Assembly (NCBI GenBank): GCA_947179485.1
Contig: OX359246.1
Location: forward strand, 17,050,001 to 17,114,000
Direction: 5' to 3'
Origin: Allacma fusca
Taxonomy: Eukaryota > Arthropoda > Collembola > Symphypleona > Sminthuridae
Length of the DNA stretch: 64,000 bases
Position numbers and translations under genes: made by a program. Positions 44,345 to 55,922 of this stretch are shown here, piece by piece; the first letter of the stretch is position 1, and each line of letters begins with the position of its first letter. The notes under the pieces were generated by a model. That model ran no database searches and was not told the DNA's origin. It saw only the letters and a list, made by a program, of their open reading frames with translations.

Positions 44345-46670
44345 TGATTTACAAACTAATAGTATCATTTTTCCAGGCCATTTTGTCTTTCCTCAATTTA
44401 ACACAGCCGAGGAACTATCCTACAGGTAAAATTTTAACGACTTAAAAAACGATTACAACGAATTCGAGATTTGCAAAAGTTGAATACTACAGATTTTTAT
44501 GGCTTTATTTCAGGACCATTATCATTTCCATTTTTAGATGCTTTGCTATTGTTGGCATTTCAGTACAGAATTATGTCAAAACTCATACAATACGGCGAAA
44601 AATACGGAAAACGTTTCTCACTGAATTTGGGCTCCAACAGGTTGCGTGAAAAATGATTTCAAAATACATACGTAAGCAGTCTATGCATTCCAACATTAAC
44701 GTCAAGAATCATTAACAAAATAGTTGTCACATCTGTAGTGAAATTGTGTAAAATTGGGATAATAATTTAATTATTATATTTCATTTTAAATAATTTTACT
44801 GTTACATGTTTCCTGGCTAGCCCCACTGCATTAAAATATATAAAATTAAAAGTTTTAAATCGCTCCAAAATATTTTTCTAAATTGATAGGAAAAAGAAAA
44901 TGATTTCATTAGTAAGATTTTAGATTCTTAATTAGAAAAATCACACTCACGAATTTTATAATAATTATAATGATTGAGATTATTATACAGTAATGAAATT
45001 TTTTGGAATTACGGGTGCGTATTCTTGAACAGCTCAAAGCTAATAAACAAAGCATATGGAAACGCCGCAACCTCTGGGCGACCAAGATTAGAAACTTTTA
45101 TAGCCGTGGATGGTGACAGAGGTGAATATTATTTACATACATTTCTAGTGAAATTTGACATACAAACCAATTTACTATTATATACATATTTGATTATTTT
45201 TATTACCAAAAGGGATAGCTTTACAAGATGGGCAAGGATGGAAGGAACATCGGAAGATTACAGTAACACACCTAAAAGATTTTGGATTCCGTAAGAAGTC
45301 CCTAGAACCAATAATTATTGAAGAAGTGCAAGAACTGGTTAAATCTTTGATGGCATTGTTTGAGAAACCTGTCTCCTTTCTTAACATGTTCAACATTGCT
45401 GTAATTAGTGTTTTGTGGACAATTACTTCAGGGGAAAGATTTTCCAATGATGATCCCAAGCTTCTGCGGCTTGTCAATCTTATTTCCAGGTTAGTTTAGC
45501 CTCGCTGGTATTTACAGGAACTCCGAAGAATACTTTAAATGATTGTGGTTGCAATGATCCCTTAAAAACAGGACTCTTTTACGTAACATATTTTTACTGT
45601 TTTAGGTTTACTAGTCAAACGAACAACTTATGGATGTTTTGCTACCCCCGGCTTTGTATTTCCTTTCCAAAACTGAGTGGATGGAAAAATTGTGTGGACG
45701 TTTACCATTCCTTGTTTAATTTTATTCAAGAGCTTGTCAATCATAAACGAAAAACGTTTGTTAAAGGAGTCCGTAGACATTTTATTCATGTGTACTTGGA
45801 GGAATTGGACAATCTAAAATCAGATTTAGAGAGCACATTTTCAGGGAAAATTGGAGGTAAAAATTATGTTTCACACAATTAGTTTGCGGCATCACCATTT
45901 CATCATTTTGTTTACTTAAATCTTTTAATACACAAATGATACAGAGGAGAATATGGCAGTGACAGTCAGGGATTTATTCTTTGCTGGATCGGAAACAACG
46001 AGTACAGCATTATCTTGGTCATGCTTGTATTTGGCATTGCATTCCGAAATCCAGAGAAAAGTTCAAGCTGAAATTGAAACTGTTATTGGTAATAGTTTCC
46101 CACAATTGGATCATCGGAAAAGGTAATTACATAATACCGGTGATAATATTTCCTTGTTTTCATTTTTGACTAGCAATGATGAATATGACAGGCGTTATAA
46201 TTTACTCAAAAATCTTCCTTTCAGCATGCCTTACACTCAGGATGTAATCTTCGAGGCTCTTCGATGTTCATCTGTAACTCCGTCGTGTTTTAGAACACGT
46301 GTCAGTCGGAGGCTACATCATACCAAAAGATTCTCTAGTTTTCTCAAATATTTATGCCGCTCATCACGATCCCGAAGTTTGGGATGACCCTCATAGCTTC
46401 AAGCCTGAAAGGTTTCTCAGTTCGGATGGAACGCGTGTTGTAAAATGCAATGATTTGGTTGCTTTCTCATTCGGAAAGCGTACATGTCCTGGTGAAGCCC
46501 TTGCAAAGGACCAACTGTTCATATTCCTGACAAGTATCTTACAACGTTTTGTAATTTCTCTTGACCCTTCAGAAAAGCGTCCTACAATTAATGCTAAGTT
46601 TTCAGTAACAAGATCACCACTACCGCATAAACTGTTGAAGCATAAGTCGTATGAAATCCGGTCTTTATGA
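44345..46670 (+). pseudogene. cytochrome P450 (CYP2 clan) copy 2, broken by small indels
   Basis: Same seven-exon gene as copy 1. Exons: 44345-44425, 44514-44640, 45015-45121, 45219-45489, 45606-45856, 45945-46122 and 46225-46670. Domains as in copy 1: anchor, FAGSETTSTAL, FEALR (ExxR), PERF and FSFGKRTCPG. Lesions: a one-base loss in exon 1 near 44400 (copy 1 has one more T), shifting the frame; the exon 3 acceptor AG replaced by GG (45012-45014, CGG); and a 13-base loss in exon 7 near 46281, between the ExxR helix and PERF, again shifting the frame. The C-terminal end differs from copy 1 because the tail after LPHKL is altered. Exons 4-6 are open here and show what copy 1 lost. Confidence 0.87.
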
Positions 46671-46679
46671 TCATTAAAT

Positions 46680-47130
46680 GCTATCACTCTAATACTAATA
46701 TTTTTCTATTTGGAGTGCATTCATGTATACAATGGGAAATAATTGAATAGAAGAAAAGTGCAATTAACTTCTAAGCACAACATCATGCCTGAATTTCTTC
46801 TGGCTTTACCTCCTGGTTGAAAGTGTTTCTAATTGACATGTGAAACATTTTTCACATGTCAACATATTAACGCTTATATGATTATGAAGAATTCAGTTAT
46901 GTGAGTTTGAAATTAAATCCTGGAAGCATTTGAAACTGTTTTTCCTAATTATGCCAGCGTACAATCCTTTTTGATGCACTGTTACTCAATTTATGCATTC
47001 AGAATTCAACAGTGCAAGAATTCATCTTATTGAGCCATAAGTTAATTATGTTACAGTATTGATTTTGCAGTTGTTTAGTATACATGTATTCGTGTTCCCA
47101 TACTAACGGATGCAATTTAGGGTTAAGCAT
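46680..47130. repeat. duplicated 3' flank of P450 copy 2
   Basis: Match to 35700-36160. The Harbinger element is inserted immediately after it, at 47147. Confidence 0.5.
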
Positions 47131-47279
47131 AAGTATGGTAAAATTAAGCCGGAGTCACACCGGACTAGCGTCAATGGAAGTTCGATTCAGTTAAGCTTAC
47201 AAGTTGAAACTAACTTTAGTTGTCTTAAAGCGTACTAAAAACTGTTCCTTTGTTCACACTCACAGCTTCTCGGATGCTG

Positions 47280-48200
47280 AAACTGTGGTGAGGTTGATCA
47301 CTACTACAGAGCCTGCCCAAAAGAAATAACGAAGCAGTTTTGCAAATCAGTGAGAACTGAGTTCAAGAAATTGAACCCCGGAGTCAACCAATCCACACGA
47401 AGTAAACAACTGGATCGTGACACTTGCAGAAGAATAGGCCATAATATTCCGGTTAGTAAAATAAAATATGTCAACGCAATAATTTGTTAAAATATTTTGT
47501 TAAACTTTGTTTTTAACTGGTAGGTTACAAATCTCATCGTGGAGAAAAAGTTAATGAGGACGAGTATTTGTGTTGCTTGCACTTGTCAAAAAGTTTTTAA
47601 ATCGAACAATAATGACATGATGGATGTTAAATTGGAGTGGGACGAGGTCGTGGAGTCTCCCAAATTGTTTAAAACACTAATGTGGAAGAATTGTTATTTA
47701 TGATTGAATGTAATGATTATCATACACTGTGTGTAATGTGTAGTACCAAAGCGAGAACCATGGGCTTATGAGCGAAGTTGATCGCGATATATTCCTTGCA
47801 AAAATGGAGACATTGAAAGCTTTACATGACGAAAACGTTCAAAATATTTTCCCAGCAGTTGCAGAAGCCATCAAAGTTTAGGAGTTTGTCGTGTTTATCT
47901 ACAAGTCTAAAGAAATGGGGGAGGTTTGTAAGAATTGTCGTGAATTGCTGTCGGGACGCCCCCGTTATGTGAGTTGCAGAAACTGCAACAACTGATAAAA
48001 AGGGTATCTGTTGTCACAAGCATTCAAAACTAACTCGCAGACATCCAACGAATCAAACATATAGTCCATGGTCCGCGCTTTGTCGCCAATAAAGTAGCTC
48101 GAGATTTTTAAGATATGAAAAGAACCTGCTGGATCAGAATCAAAGAGTCTGGTAACAGAAAAATAGCAGCGGGGATTGCTACGGAGGATGGAAAGATTTT
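47280..48200 (+). other. Cys-rich coding-like fragments within the Harbinger element
   Basis: Several short open pieces with Cys/His-rich text occur: NCGEVDHYYRACPKE near 47283, a piece from 47765 starting MSEVDRDIFLAKMETLK, and MGEVCKNCRELLSGRPRYV near 47916. They could be broken exons of a zinc-binding protein captured by, or belonging to, the transposon. I do not recognise the family, and stops interrupt any joining. Confidence 0.3.
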
Positions 48201-48884
48201 TACAAATAATTTCACAGTGAGTTGGTTTTTGTATGTGCGACTACAATGCTATACACACTAGTATTATTACAATTTAATACAAAGCTGTACACAATATGTA
48301 TGAAAACAATTGCATTTTTGAAAACTTTGTAAACATAAAAAACATTTACGATCACAAGAAACGATACGAAGACAGGGATTCTCCATGATTCAAAACTGAC
48401 AATGAACTACAGCTACATTGACGTCTCCAGTGCGCTGTATCATCATGAACACTTCGTCAAAGTTTTATTTTTCATTCATAACGCCTCACTCTTCTGTTTA
48501 ACTCCGTCTTCGGGAAAGTAATGTATGGGACATGGTCTTTTGTACGCAGATCTGCCAATCGTGAAGTTGTGCCTAAATCTGTTTTGCACCTTGGAATATG
48601 GATATTTGTGCCAGATAAATCCACTTTGATTCGGTTCATTTCTGAATATGTGTTCTTCGCACTCTAGCACTTGTCGAGATCCTTCTGAGGAATGTAATAA
48701 ACAAATAGCACGTAAAGAGTCAATTAGGTTGGCCATTTATCGACTTGTGTAATGGAGCTCAATAAAGATGAATTTAAAAGGGCAGGTTCTTGAGATTACG
48801 TTTAGTATGAAACATTATAATTATTTTATGACGCATTATGAAGCTCCGAATAAATATACATTCGTTAGCTTGATGGCAGTACGC

Positions 48885-48985
48885 AGGGTTGTCCATTTGA
48901 AAATGCCAAGGCATTTTATGCGTTTTCATTCCTGGGCATTTATGACACTTTGAGCAAGTATTGCCGTAAATATTTACGAAAGTTT
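48885..48985 (+). repeat. dispersed repeat, copy 2 of 2
   Basis: Inverted counterpart of 32110-32225, with the same landmark words. Confidence 0.65.
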
Positions 48986-50189
48986 AGGAATTTACAAACT
49001 TTTGGACAATATCGTTGCCTGCATTGATTGATGTTCATATTGTTGGTGTTAATAGCTAAAGCCACTGTGTTTGGCTTTCCAAACTTTCATACGGCTGCAT
49101 TGGAGTCGAATTTAACGTGATTCAGGTATTAAAAAGTTTATTCAAATTTTATGAACTTGGGTTTTATAAAGCTGTAATACAAAATTAATATTCAATCTTG
49201 CCTCTAAAATATCTCTCTAAAATCGCAATATTTGACAAGAAAAAATGACGCTCAATTTAAAATAAAAAATCCGCATAATATTTGCTAAACAGTTTCCAAG
49301 GTATTGTTTTGAAATACGTCATATTATGGACGGCAAAATGTGAATATTATCGTAATTTCCACCTACTTTTCTTACCTAGCGTCCTAGTGTAACGGTAGTG
49401 TACACAAATCTAAACGCAGGGGCTTACAAAGAAGCTCCCTGAAAAATATTTGGCCAGGAACAAAATTGTTCCACGTTCTCAAAGTTTAAAAGCAGATTTT
49501 TGGTAATGTAGTGTTAGGTTTGTAAGGAATTCCTTGCAATTGGGTATCCGTAAACCATACGAGAATTGTGCATTAACCAATTTGCGAGAACATCTTGTAT
49601 TTAAATCACATGGTTTTTATTTGGTCATAGTAGCATTTGAAATCCAGCCATTTTTTATTAAAAATACCCCATGGATAAATTTACATGAGTTTTAAGCAAT
49701 CTGAAATAAGATACTCTTATAGCTTAGGGAAAACACACAATCACCAGGATTTTCATTAGTGGGCTCATTGTAGCTAATCCCTGTTTTCGACTAGTACCCG
49801 CGTATGATTCGTAAATAGCGGGACAGCTTTGTTTCCATATGAGCCGTCTCCACTCAAGGAATTGTTATTTCAAGGAAACCATCCTTGTTTTTAAATGTTT
49901 GTAGAAATACTGTACGCTTATAATTAACCATGATTTCAAGTTATGACGTCATAAAAAAGAAAAAACTTGCTGTTGCTACATTACACCGCAATAATATATT
50001 TTTTCAATACACAAGACTCACCAGGACTGTTTGATAAACTGCTCGAGAAGGTTCTAAAATTCATCAAAAACAAAATAAAAATTATAGGCTAAGTGTTACA
50101 GCCAGGACGATGCTTTATGTCACACTGACGTACGTTAATAGTTTATAGTATCATATTTTAGTGCCAACAAAGTGCATGATTTTATGGTC

Positions 50190-51401
50190 AGGCTACGTAT
50201 ATTTTAAAGATATTTAGCCACCGGTGATCACTTACAAACCATCGCAACTAACTTCAGTGCGGGGACGTCGACCGTCTGGAACATAGTCCATGAATGCCTC
50301 CCAGAGATTTACACAGCTCTTCAGGGACAATATCTGCAGGTAACATAATTGACTTCATGAATAGTTACACCTTTAATACCTTAACATATTGCAGTGGCCG
50401 TCGGTTGCAGAATGGAATAAAATCATTGAAGGATTTGCAAGTATTTGGAACTTCCCGAATTGCCTCGGAGCTATTGATGGCAAACACATCGTTATCGAAG
50501 CTCCGCCGCAATCAGGTTCACTGTACTACAATGGAACGTTCAGCATTATTCTACTTGCAGCGTGTGAACATGACAACAAAGTATATGTTGATGTCGGGGC
50601 ATACGGGAAACAAAGTGACGGTGGTGTTGTAGCAAACTCAACTCTAGGCGCTTAGCATATGGTACGTTCAACTGCAGTTTGTATGCCTGTAGTAGTAACT
50701 AAACCTTCATGCAGACAATAGTTTACGGCGTTAACTATTAGACATTAAAATCCTGAACGTTCTCATGTAGATATCTATTTTGGTAGGTCCGCATAACATT
50801 CCTGACGTCAGGGCGCTCCCCAACAGTGATAAAACTGTAAATTTCTGCTTTGTGGGCGATGAAGCATTTCCATTGCGAGTGTTACTTATGCGTCCATATA
50901 ATTTGAAACAATTACATAGGAAAACTCGTATCTTCAATTACGGGCTTGACGACCAATTGAAAATATATTGGGAATTATGGCTGCCAGATTTCAGGTCTTC
51001 CAAAAGCCCATTGGTGCGCGTTAAAAAGAAGTAGAGAATATAATTCTAGGTATCATTTTAATTTGAATGAAACTCCGTGAATTTAAGATATAATCATAAC
51101 GATATGAAAGTATATTGCATTGTTGCGGAATGTAATTTGCTTGTATAATTTTATCACATCCGTAGAAGCGTTAGTGGATCGAAGTGACAGAGGTTATTGC
51201 CCAACCGAGTTTACAGATACTAATGATGAACATAACGGCGCATGGAGACGCGAAGAAAATGCTGATAGACTTTTGACGTTTCAGCGATCTTCTATTGCAG
51301 CTCAAGAAAGAGTGTCCAAACTAACGAGGGATGAGTCAGCCGAATATTTTCTAACCGATGGAGCTGTTAGCTGCCAGGATGATCATGTGGGTTATAACTG
51401 A
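50190..51401 (+). pseudogene. HARBI1-like DDE transposase, damaged
   Basis: The DDE_Tnp_4-type nuclease cuts and joins the transposon ends. One exon runs to about 50341 (LATGDHLQTIATNFSAG, then STVWNIVHECLPEIY). It is joined across a 54-base GT/AG intron to 50396, giving WPSVAEWNKIIEGFASIW and NCLGAIDGKHI, which contains the first catalytic Asp. VDVGAYGKQSDGG holds the second Asp region. VGDEAFPLRVLLMRPY (about 50850) holds the catalytic Glu. The C-terminal YCPTEFTDTNDEHNGAWRRE lies at about 51201. Lesions: a stop shortly before 50200, TAG at 50653-50655, and a frameshift near 50945 before RPIENILGIMAARFQVFQK. The start exon is not identified. Confidence 0.82.
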
Positions 51402-51574
51402 ATAAATCATTGTTGAAACTGGTGAATGTAATATCGGATGCCTTTATTAGTAATAACTCTTAACTTTTAGTAAGTTACTGCTAATAAATAATACAACTTT
51501 CAAGCAATTATTTCGATCATGACGTCATGAGTTTAAATTTATTGTAAAAACATCATAACAAGTGCTTCAATTCA

Positions 51575-52620
51575 CTATTCATAAGCTCCACTAGGAGTAA
51601 AATTGTACCCCTCAACACTTTCAAATTGTGGAAACTCCACCCCATACATTAAAGTTTCAAACTTCAAGCCAACATATGCTGATGTAGCTGCTGGTAGATT
51701 GTTAAATCTGTCAGCAAGTCTGTAGGCGTACTAATCATTAGGAGTTCTTTTTGGTTCAGGGGTGTCCAGGAACTTCATTAGTTTCTTGTTTACTTCGTCA
51801 ATGGAGTTCTCCAAGCGGCGTTTCTTTAGTGGCTTAAATGTTAAATGTTAACAAATAATTATAAAGAATAATAAATTATAATACTTTTTTTGCTTACAGT
51901 TTTGAAAACACGATTCCATTTCTGCTTAAGGGAATAACGTTTCAATACCATTTTAATCATCATGCCGTCATGCGTTTGTGCGCTCTTAGTATTGCTTCTT
52001 TCTCCGATTCTAGTGGGTCCTTGTGTATCACATGGAGGTGCAACTGAGTCCGAATTGACGAAATTCTGTAGGTTGGAAATCGTTTCATTATTTTAATCGG
52101 CACAATTGTCGAGAAACAACCTCGCTTGGTAAGACGGCCAGGGTTTTGCATTACACCTTTCTTGGCCGCTTTTGCCTTTGTTTAGACTCCGTCTCCTCCT
52201 GTAGTAGTCGTGCAATGACTTGTATTTCTTTTTGCAACATGCATCTGAGAAAAAATTGAAACTAGTCATTAATAAGAATTAAACACATGCACATTTCCTT
52301 CCATCATGACGACATAAATACAATTAATTGCATTGACTAATTCAACCCTTACCGCCAACTCGAACACCAAGTTCAGCAGCGATCTCCCTCCAAACTGCAC
52401 AAACAACATGCTTGTCTTTATGCTTAAAATCCTCTGTATCGTAAAGATATCTGCGATTTTGGACTTTCTCAATTAACTCGAAATCGATTGTGATTTGATT
52501 TGTGGACTCTCGATTTTGTTCCAAATACTGACTACAACTTTGACTAAGATCAATTTTGACAGTCCTTTCGTAGAGAACTGAGAAATTACTACCGCTCAAG
52601 AAAAATTTTTGTTCAGACAA
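51575..52620 (-). pseudogene. MADF(-BESS)-like DNA-binding partner of the Harbinger transposase
   Basis: In PIF/Harbinger elements a Myb/SANT-like or MADF protein binds the ends and imports the transposase. Reading the - strand from 52620: FELIEKVQNRRYLYDTEDFK, then HVVCAVWREIAAELGV, is a MADF domain start. After a GT/AG intron it continues with ACCKKKYKSLHDYYRRR. Downstream text includes PLKKRRLENSIDEVNKKLMK and a BESS-like tail (ADRFNNLPAATSAYVGL). Two in-frame stops interrupt it (near 52093 and near 51733). It is convergent with the transposase, the ends being about 170 bases apart. Confidence 0.7.
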
Positions 52621-52833
52621 GCTTTATGATTTCGTGGCACGGATTTACCGCGTCATACTTTTAACATCGGCGGTTGTGAATGCAACAGCAGCTTTTTATT
52701 CAGCTTCCTTTTATTGAGCTTCATCTAGTTTCATGATCGACACATGACGCCGGCTGATGTGAACGTGCGTCACTAGAAGCTAGCGTTTTTTGACGCTGTC
52801 TTCCATTGACGCTAGTCTGGTGTGAATGGGGCC

Positions 52834-53896
52834 TTTTGTAGATGACGTCCAGTTAATATATGTATGTAATATATGTTTATATCTTTTTCATTCACGACTT
52901 GTCCGTTCGCATAAGAACTGATAACCCTATGCCCGATTTATCATGGAGAGCATTCGTCCTTGAACAGAACATTGTAGGAGTTTTTTCAAATTTTACAATT
53001 AGAAATTTATAAAACAAAAACTTGATGGCCACTGTTTATACTGCATTTGTTGTTATTCATTATTATTCTCGGATTTATGGCTGACATTCACTTCTGAACA
53101 AACGAATAGCTGGGGGCTTTTATAATTCCGTACTTTAGTAACTCAATAAACGTATGTACGTATGCGCGTACAAATATACAGGGCTGCACATCATTTTCAT
53201 CAACGTTTCAGTAGCAGCGTAATTCAAAAAAGCTTGCCAACATAAGAGAAAAACAATTATTTCGCAATAGTGGCATCCAAAAATTACAATTTACTCCGAT
53301 TCTGTTGACTGTACTGAAATGTAGAAAAGAATCTGACAGTTTTTGTCAGGGATTTATTGAATTATTATCTATTATTATTATTTATTTTTTGAATAAGTAT
53401 TACGAATAGTTTTGTACATATGGAGGAGTTATTGAAATATGTAATTTCCCACAGTGTCAACACTACATAAATAGCAGTTTTTTATACAGAAAGTAATGTT
53501 ACAGCCTCAAGAGGATTCCGTTTAGATATACCTAAAGCAAATGTGGTTTACAAAATATTGCACACACTAATTGAATATTAAAAGAGGGTTTTGAGTGATA
53601 TGAAATTTGTAAATACTTTTTCCAACGATGTAGTAAGCAAAACCTGTGAAAAGATATTACCGCATACGAATTGACAGGTAATATGCGTTAGTTTGTTCTG
53701 TTTTCTTGGGACTTTCCATCGGTGTGGAAAAAGGATTATCCTTTCAGATATTGAACTATAAAACATCCATGAGGTGAACCTAAACTAATATTATTGTCCC
53801 CAAAAGCTGATAAGGAATTGTACTTTGATATTTAAATTTGCACACTAATAATAATTACCTTGATTTCAGTGACCATCTTTAGGAAACGTTCCCACT
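52834..53896. other. intergenic upstream of P450 copy 3 and hAT-like element
   Basis: 53320-53360 (GAATCTGACAG, then TTTTTGTCAGGGATTTATT) resembles P450 exon 6 text, an isolated scrap. 53580-53800 is weakly similar to P450 5' flanks. Otherwise nothing is seen. Confidence 0.35.
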
Positions 53897-53904
53897 GTAC
53901 AGAC

Positions 53905-55693
53905 TAGTGCTCCTCATGGGTACAAAAATCCTCTACCTGTCCCGGTAACCCTATAAGGGGTACTTTAAAAATGTGTACCTTCACCCTGAACCGATATTAT
54001 ATAATAATATTAATAATTTCTGTATTCAGGATTCTTTTCGGGCTGAGCCCATATCATCCGTACATAACAATGTTTTACATTTCAGATTTTACATTGTATG
54101 TTAGTTTACTGGGACGTAGCCCATTTAACCTTATTTGCTTAATCTATGGAGGAGAGAGGTCAAGGTAATATAGAAGGAGATTAACTCATGACGCACTGAG
54201 GGTGCACTGTCTAACTATGACAGAGGCACACCTCTTCCGAGAGAATCGGTACATCCACACATACTTTAAGTGAGTGTTGGGTGCCTGCTAACTAGCAGTA
54301 CATCCCCCAGAACCCAACATCTATCTCTCTCTTTCTCTCAACTCCGCGACTGCAGGGGCACTGGGCTTTGAAGCCATTCCCCAACGATGGTAGTTGAGTA
54401 CATTCAGTGCTGAACTACTCCGGCAGTCCATGCACCGATATTATATATGTACATACATATTATACCCTGTGCTTGTACCGATATTACAAGTCCAAATATT
54501 TTGTACCCGTACCTGATCTCAATTCAAATCATTGTACCTGGACCTGATCTCAATTCAAATCATTGTACCTTAACCTGATCTCAATTCAAATTATTGCACC
54601 TGTACCTGAAATGTACCTGTACCCAAAACAAACTAAATACTAAACCCATGGGTACGGGTACCTTTCTGTACCTGGCCATGTACCCAGGTTCCTTATTTAA
54701 GATTCTCAGAATTTGTTATAGCGAATATTTCACACTGTAAGAACATTAATCGTTGCAATGAAACTTCACGACTTGCAAGCTTATCACGGATATGGTAAAC
54801 TTAAAAATCTATGTTAAATTATGCTGCAAAATATAGTTGCGAACATGTTTAATTACTGGGATTTAGTTTACCTACTATTTTGGTTTTCCTGGACAATTGT
54901 TCAAAAATGATTCAAAAAGACGCGGAGGCCGAAAAAATGTTTAAGAATATGTAATTAAGAATTTAAGAGTGTAATTTGGTGTTCCAAAAGTCACAGTTTA
55001 ATGCATTTCATAGTTCATGCCACGTTTTTTACTCAGCTCTTCTGTATCTACTTTTTTATGTTCTTATCCAGAATTAGTAATATTGTATTTGTAATACATT
55101 ACACTGGTGATGTTTGACATTTTGTATTTCCGTTACTACTTCCTCTTAAACAAAACTACTTTTGATTCGTGATCTACTCAATATTCGCATTACATCAAAT
55201 TTCATTAATATTGTGTAATATTTTGGCAAGTAAATTTGCTCAAATTCCTGTAAAACAAAGAATAACATCTAGGAGAATGAAAGCCTACGACCCAAGGGGT
55301 AACATGAAATAAAAGGCTTGACAACAATTCAAATTTGGTTCACGAAATAATAAATATGTGTTGTGCTCAATACATCACATGTTGTAGAGTAGGTTGCTTT
55401 CTTGATTTTACGTTTTCATAAAAGTACCCAAATATTTAAGGTAATTGGAGACCAGGATCAGGTATGTATATATTTGAAGCACTCGTACCTGCACCGGATG
55501 GAACCGACTCAAAAAAGCAATCTTCCGTACCCGTTCCCATACTCGTACCTGTACCCAACTTTGCGAGTACAAATTGTGTGTATCCAGGAAATACCTAAAA
55601 TGCTTAGGTACAAAATGTATGTAACCATTTTGTACCCGGACCTGGACCTCTTATCGAATACCCGGGTACTACCTGTACCCATGAGGGGCACTA
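53905..55693. mobile_element. hAT-like non-autonomous element related to element C
   Basis: Ends: left TAGTGCTCCTCATGGGTAC, right reverse complement TAGTGCCCCTCATGGGTAC (one mismatch). Subterminal zones are filled with GTACCTG/TACCCGTACC words (54470-54690 and 55480-55690), the same style as element C. The end sequence TAGTGCTC...GGGTAC parallels CAGTGCTC...GGGTAC of C. No convincing 8-bp target duplication remains, so it is older. A 290-bp dispersed repeat (54060-54372) sits inside. Confidence 0.75.
54060..54372 (-). repeat. dispersed repeat of about 290 bp, copy 2 of 2
   Basis: Inverted match to 28905-29195, inserted within the hAT-like element. It shares the GAGAGA tract and CTCTGTCATAG landmark. 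Confidence 0.65.
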
Positions 55694-55922
55694 GAAACAA
55701 ATTCTGGAATAAAACTATTTTTTGGATTGAACAGGAATTGTAAAATTAGAATAATGTTATTATAATTCTATGCAAATTCTATGTAAATTATTATTTCACT
55801 AGACTACTACATAATTATAAAAAACGAATCAGTGATACAATTATTACCAACTTGGATCGTCATAAATTTGATTTTCTAAGGTTTTGAAATAGAAAGTAGA
55901 GCCATTAGCGTGTTTACCAAAA

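Larger units (their letters stand above)
47147..52833 (+). mobile_element. PIF/Harbinger-type transposon, 5.7 kb, with both element genes
   Basis: Terminal inverted repeats of about 35 bp: left from 47147 (AGCCGGAGTCACACCGG, then ACTAGCGTCAATGGAAG), right reverse complement from 52833 (GGCCCCATTCACACC, then AGACTAGCGTCAATGGAAG). The flanking trinucleotides are TTA on the left and TTT on the right, near the TWA duplication usual for this superfamily. A HARBI1-like transposase (+ strand) and a MADF-type protein (- strand) lie tail to tail, as is typical. Both are damaged. 47200-50190 is mostly unassigned filler with a dispersed repeat at 48885-48985. Confidence 0.87.

Noticed and set aside
48476-48736. 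86-codon - strand frame inside the Harbinger element
   Set aside because: No recognised motif and no evidence that it belongs to the element's gene set.
53897-55701. An 8-bp target duplication for the 53905-55693 element (GTACAGAC / GAAACAAA)
   Set aside because: Too few matching positions to count as a duplication.
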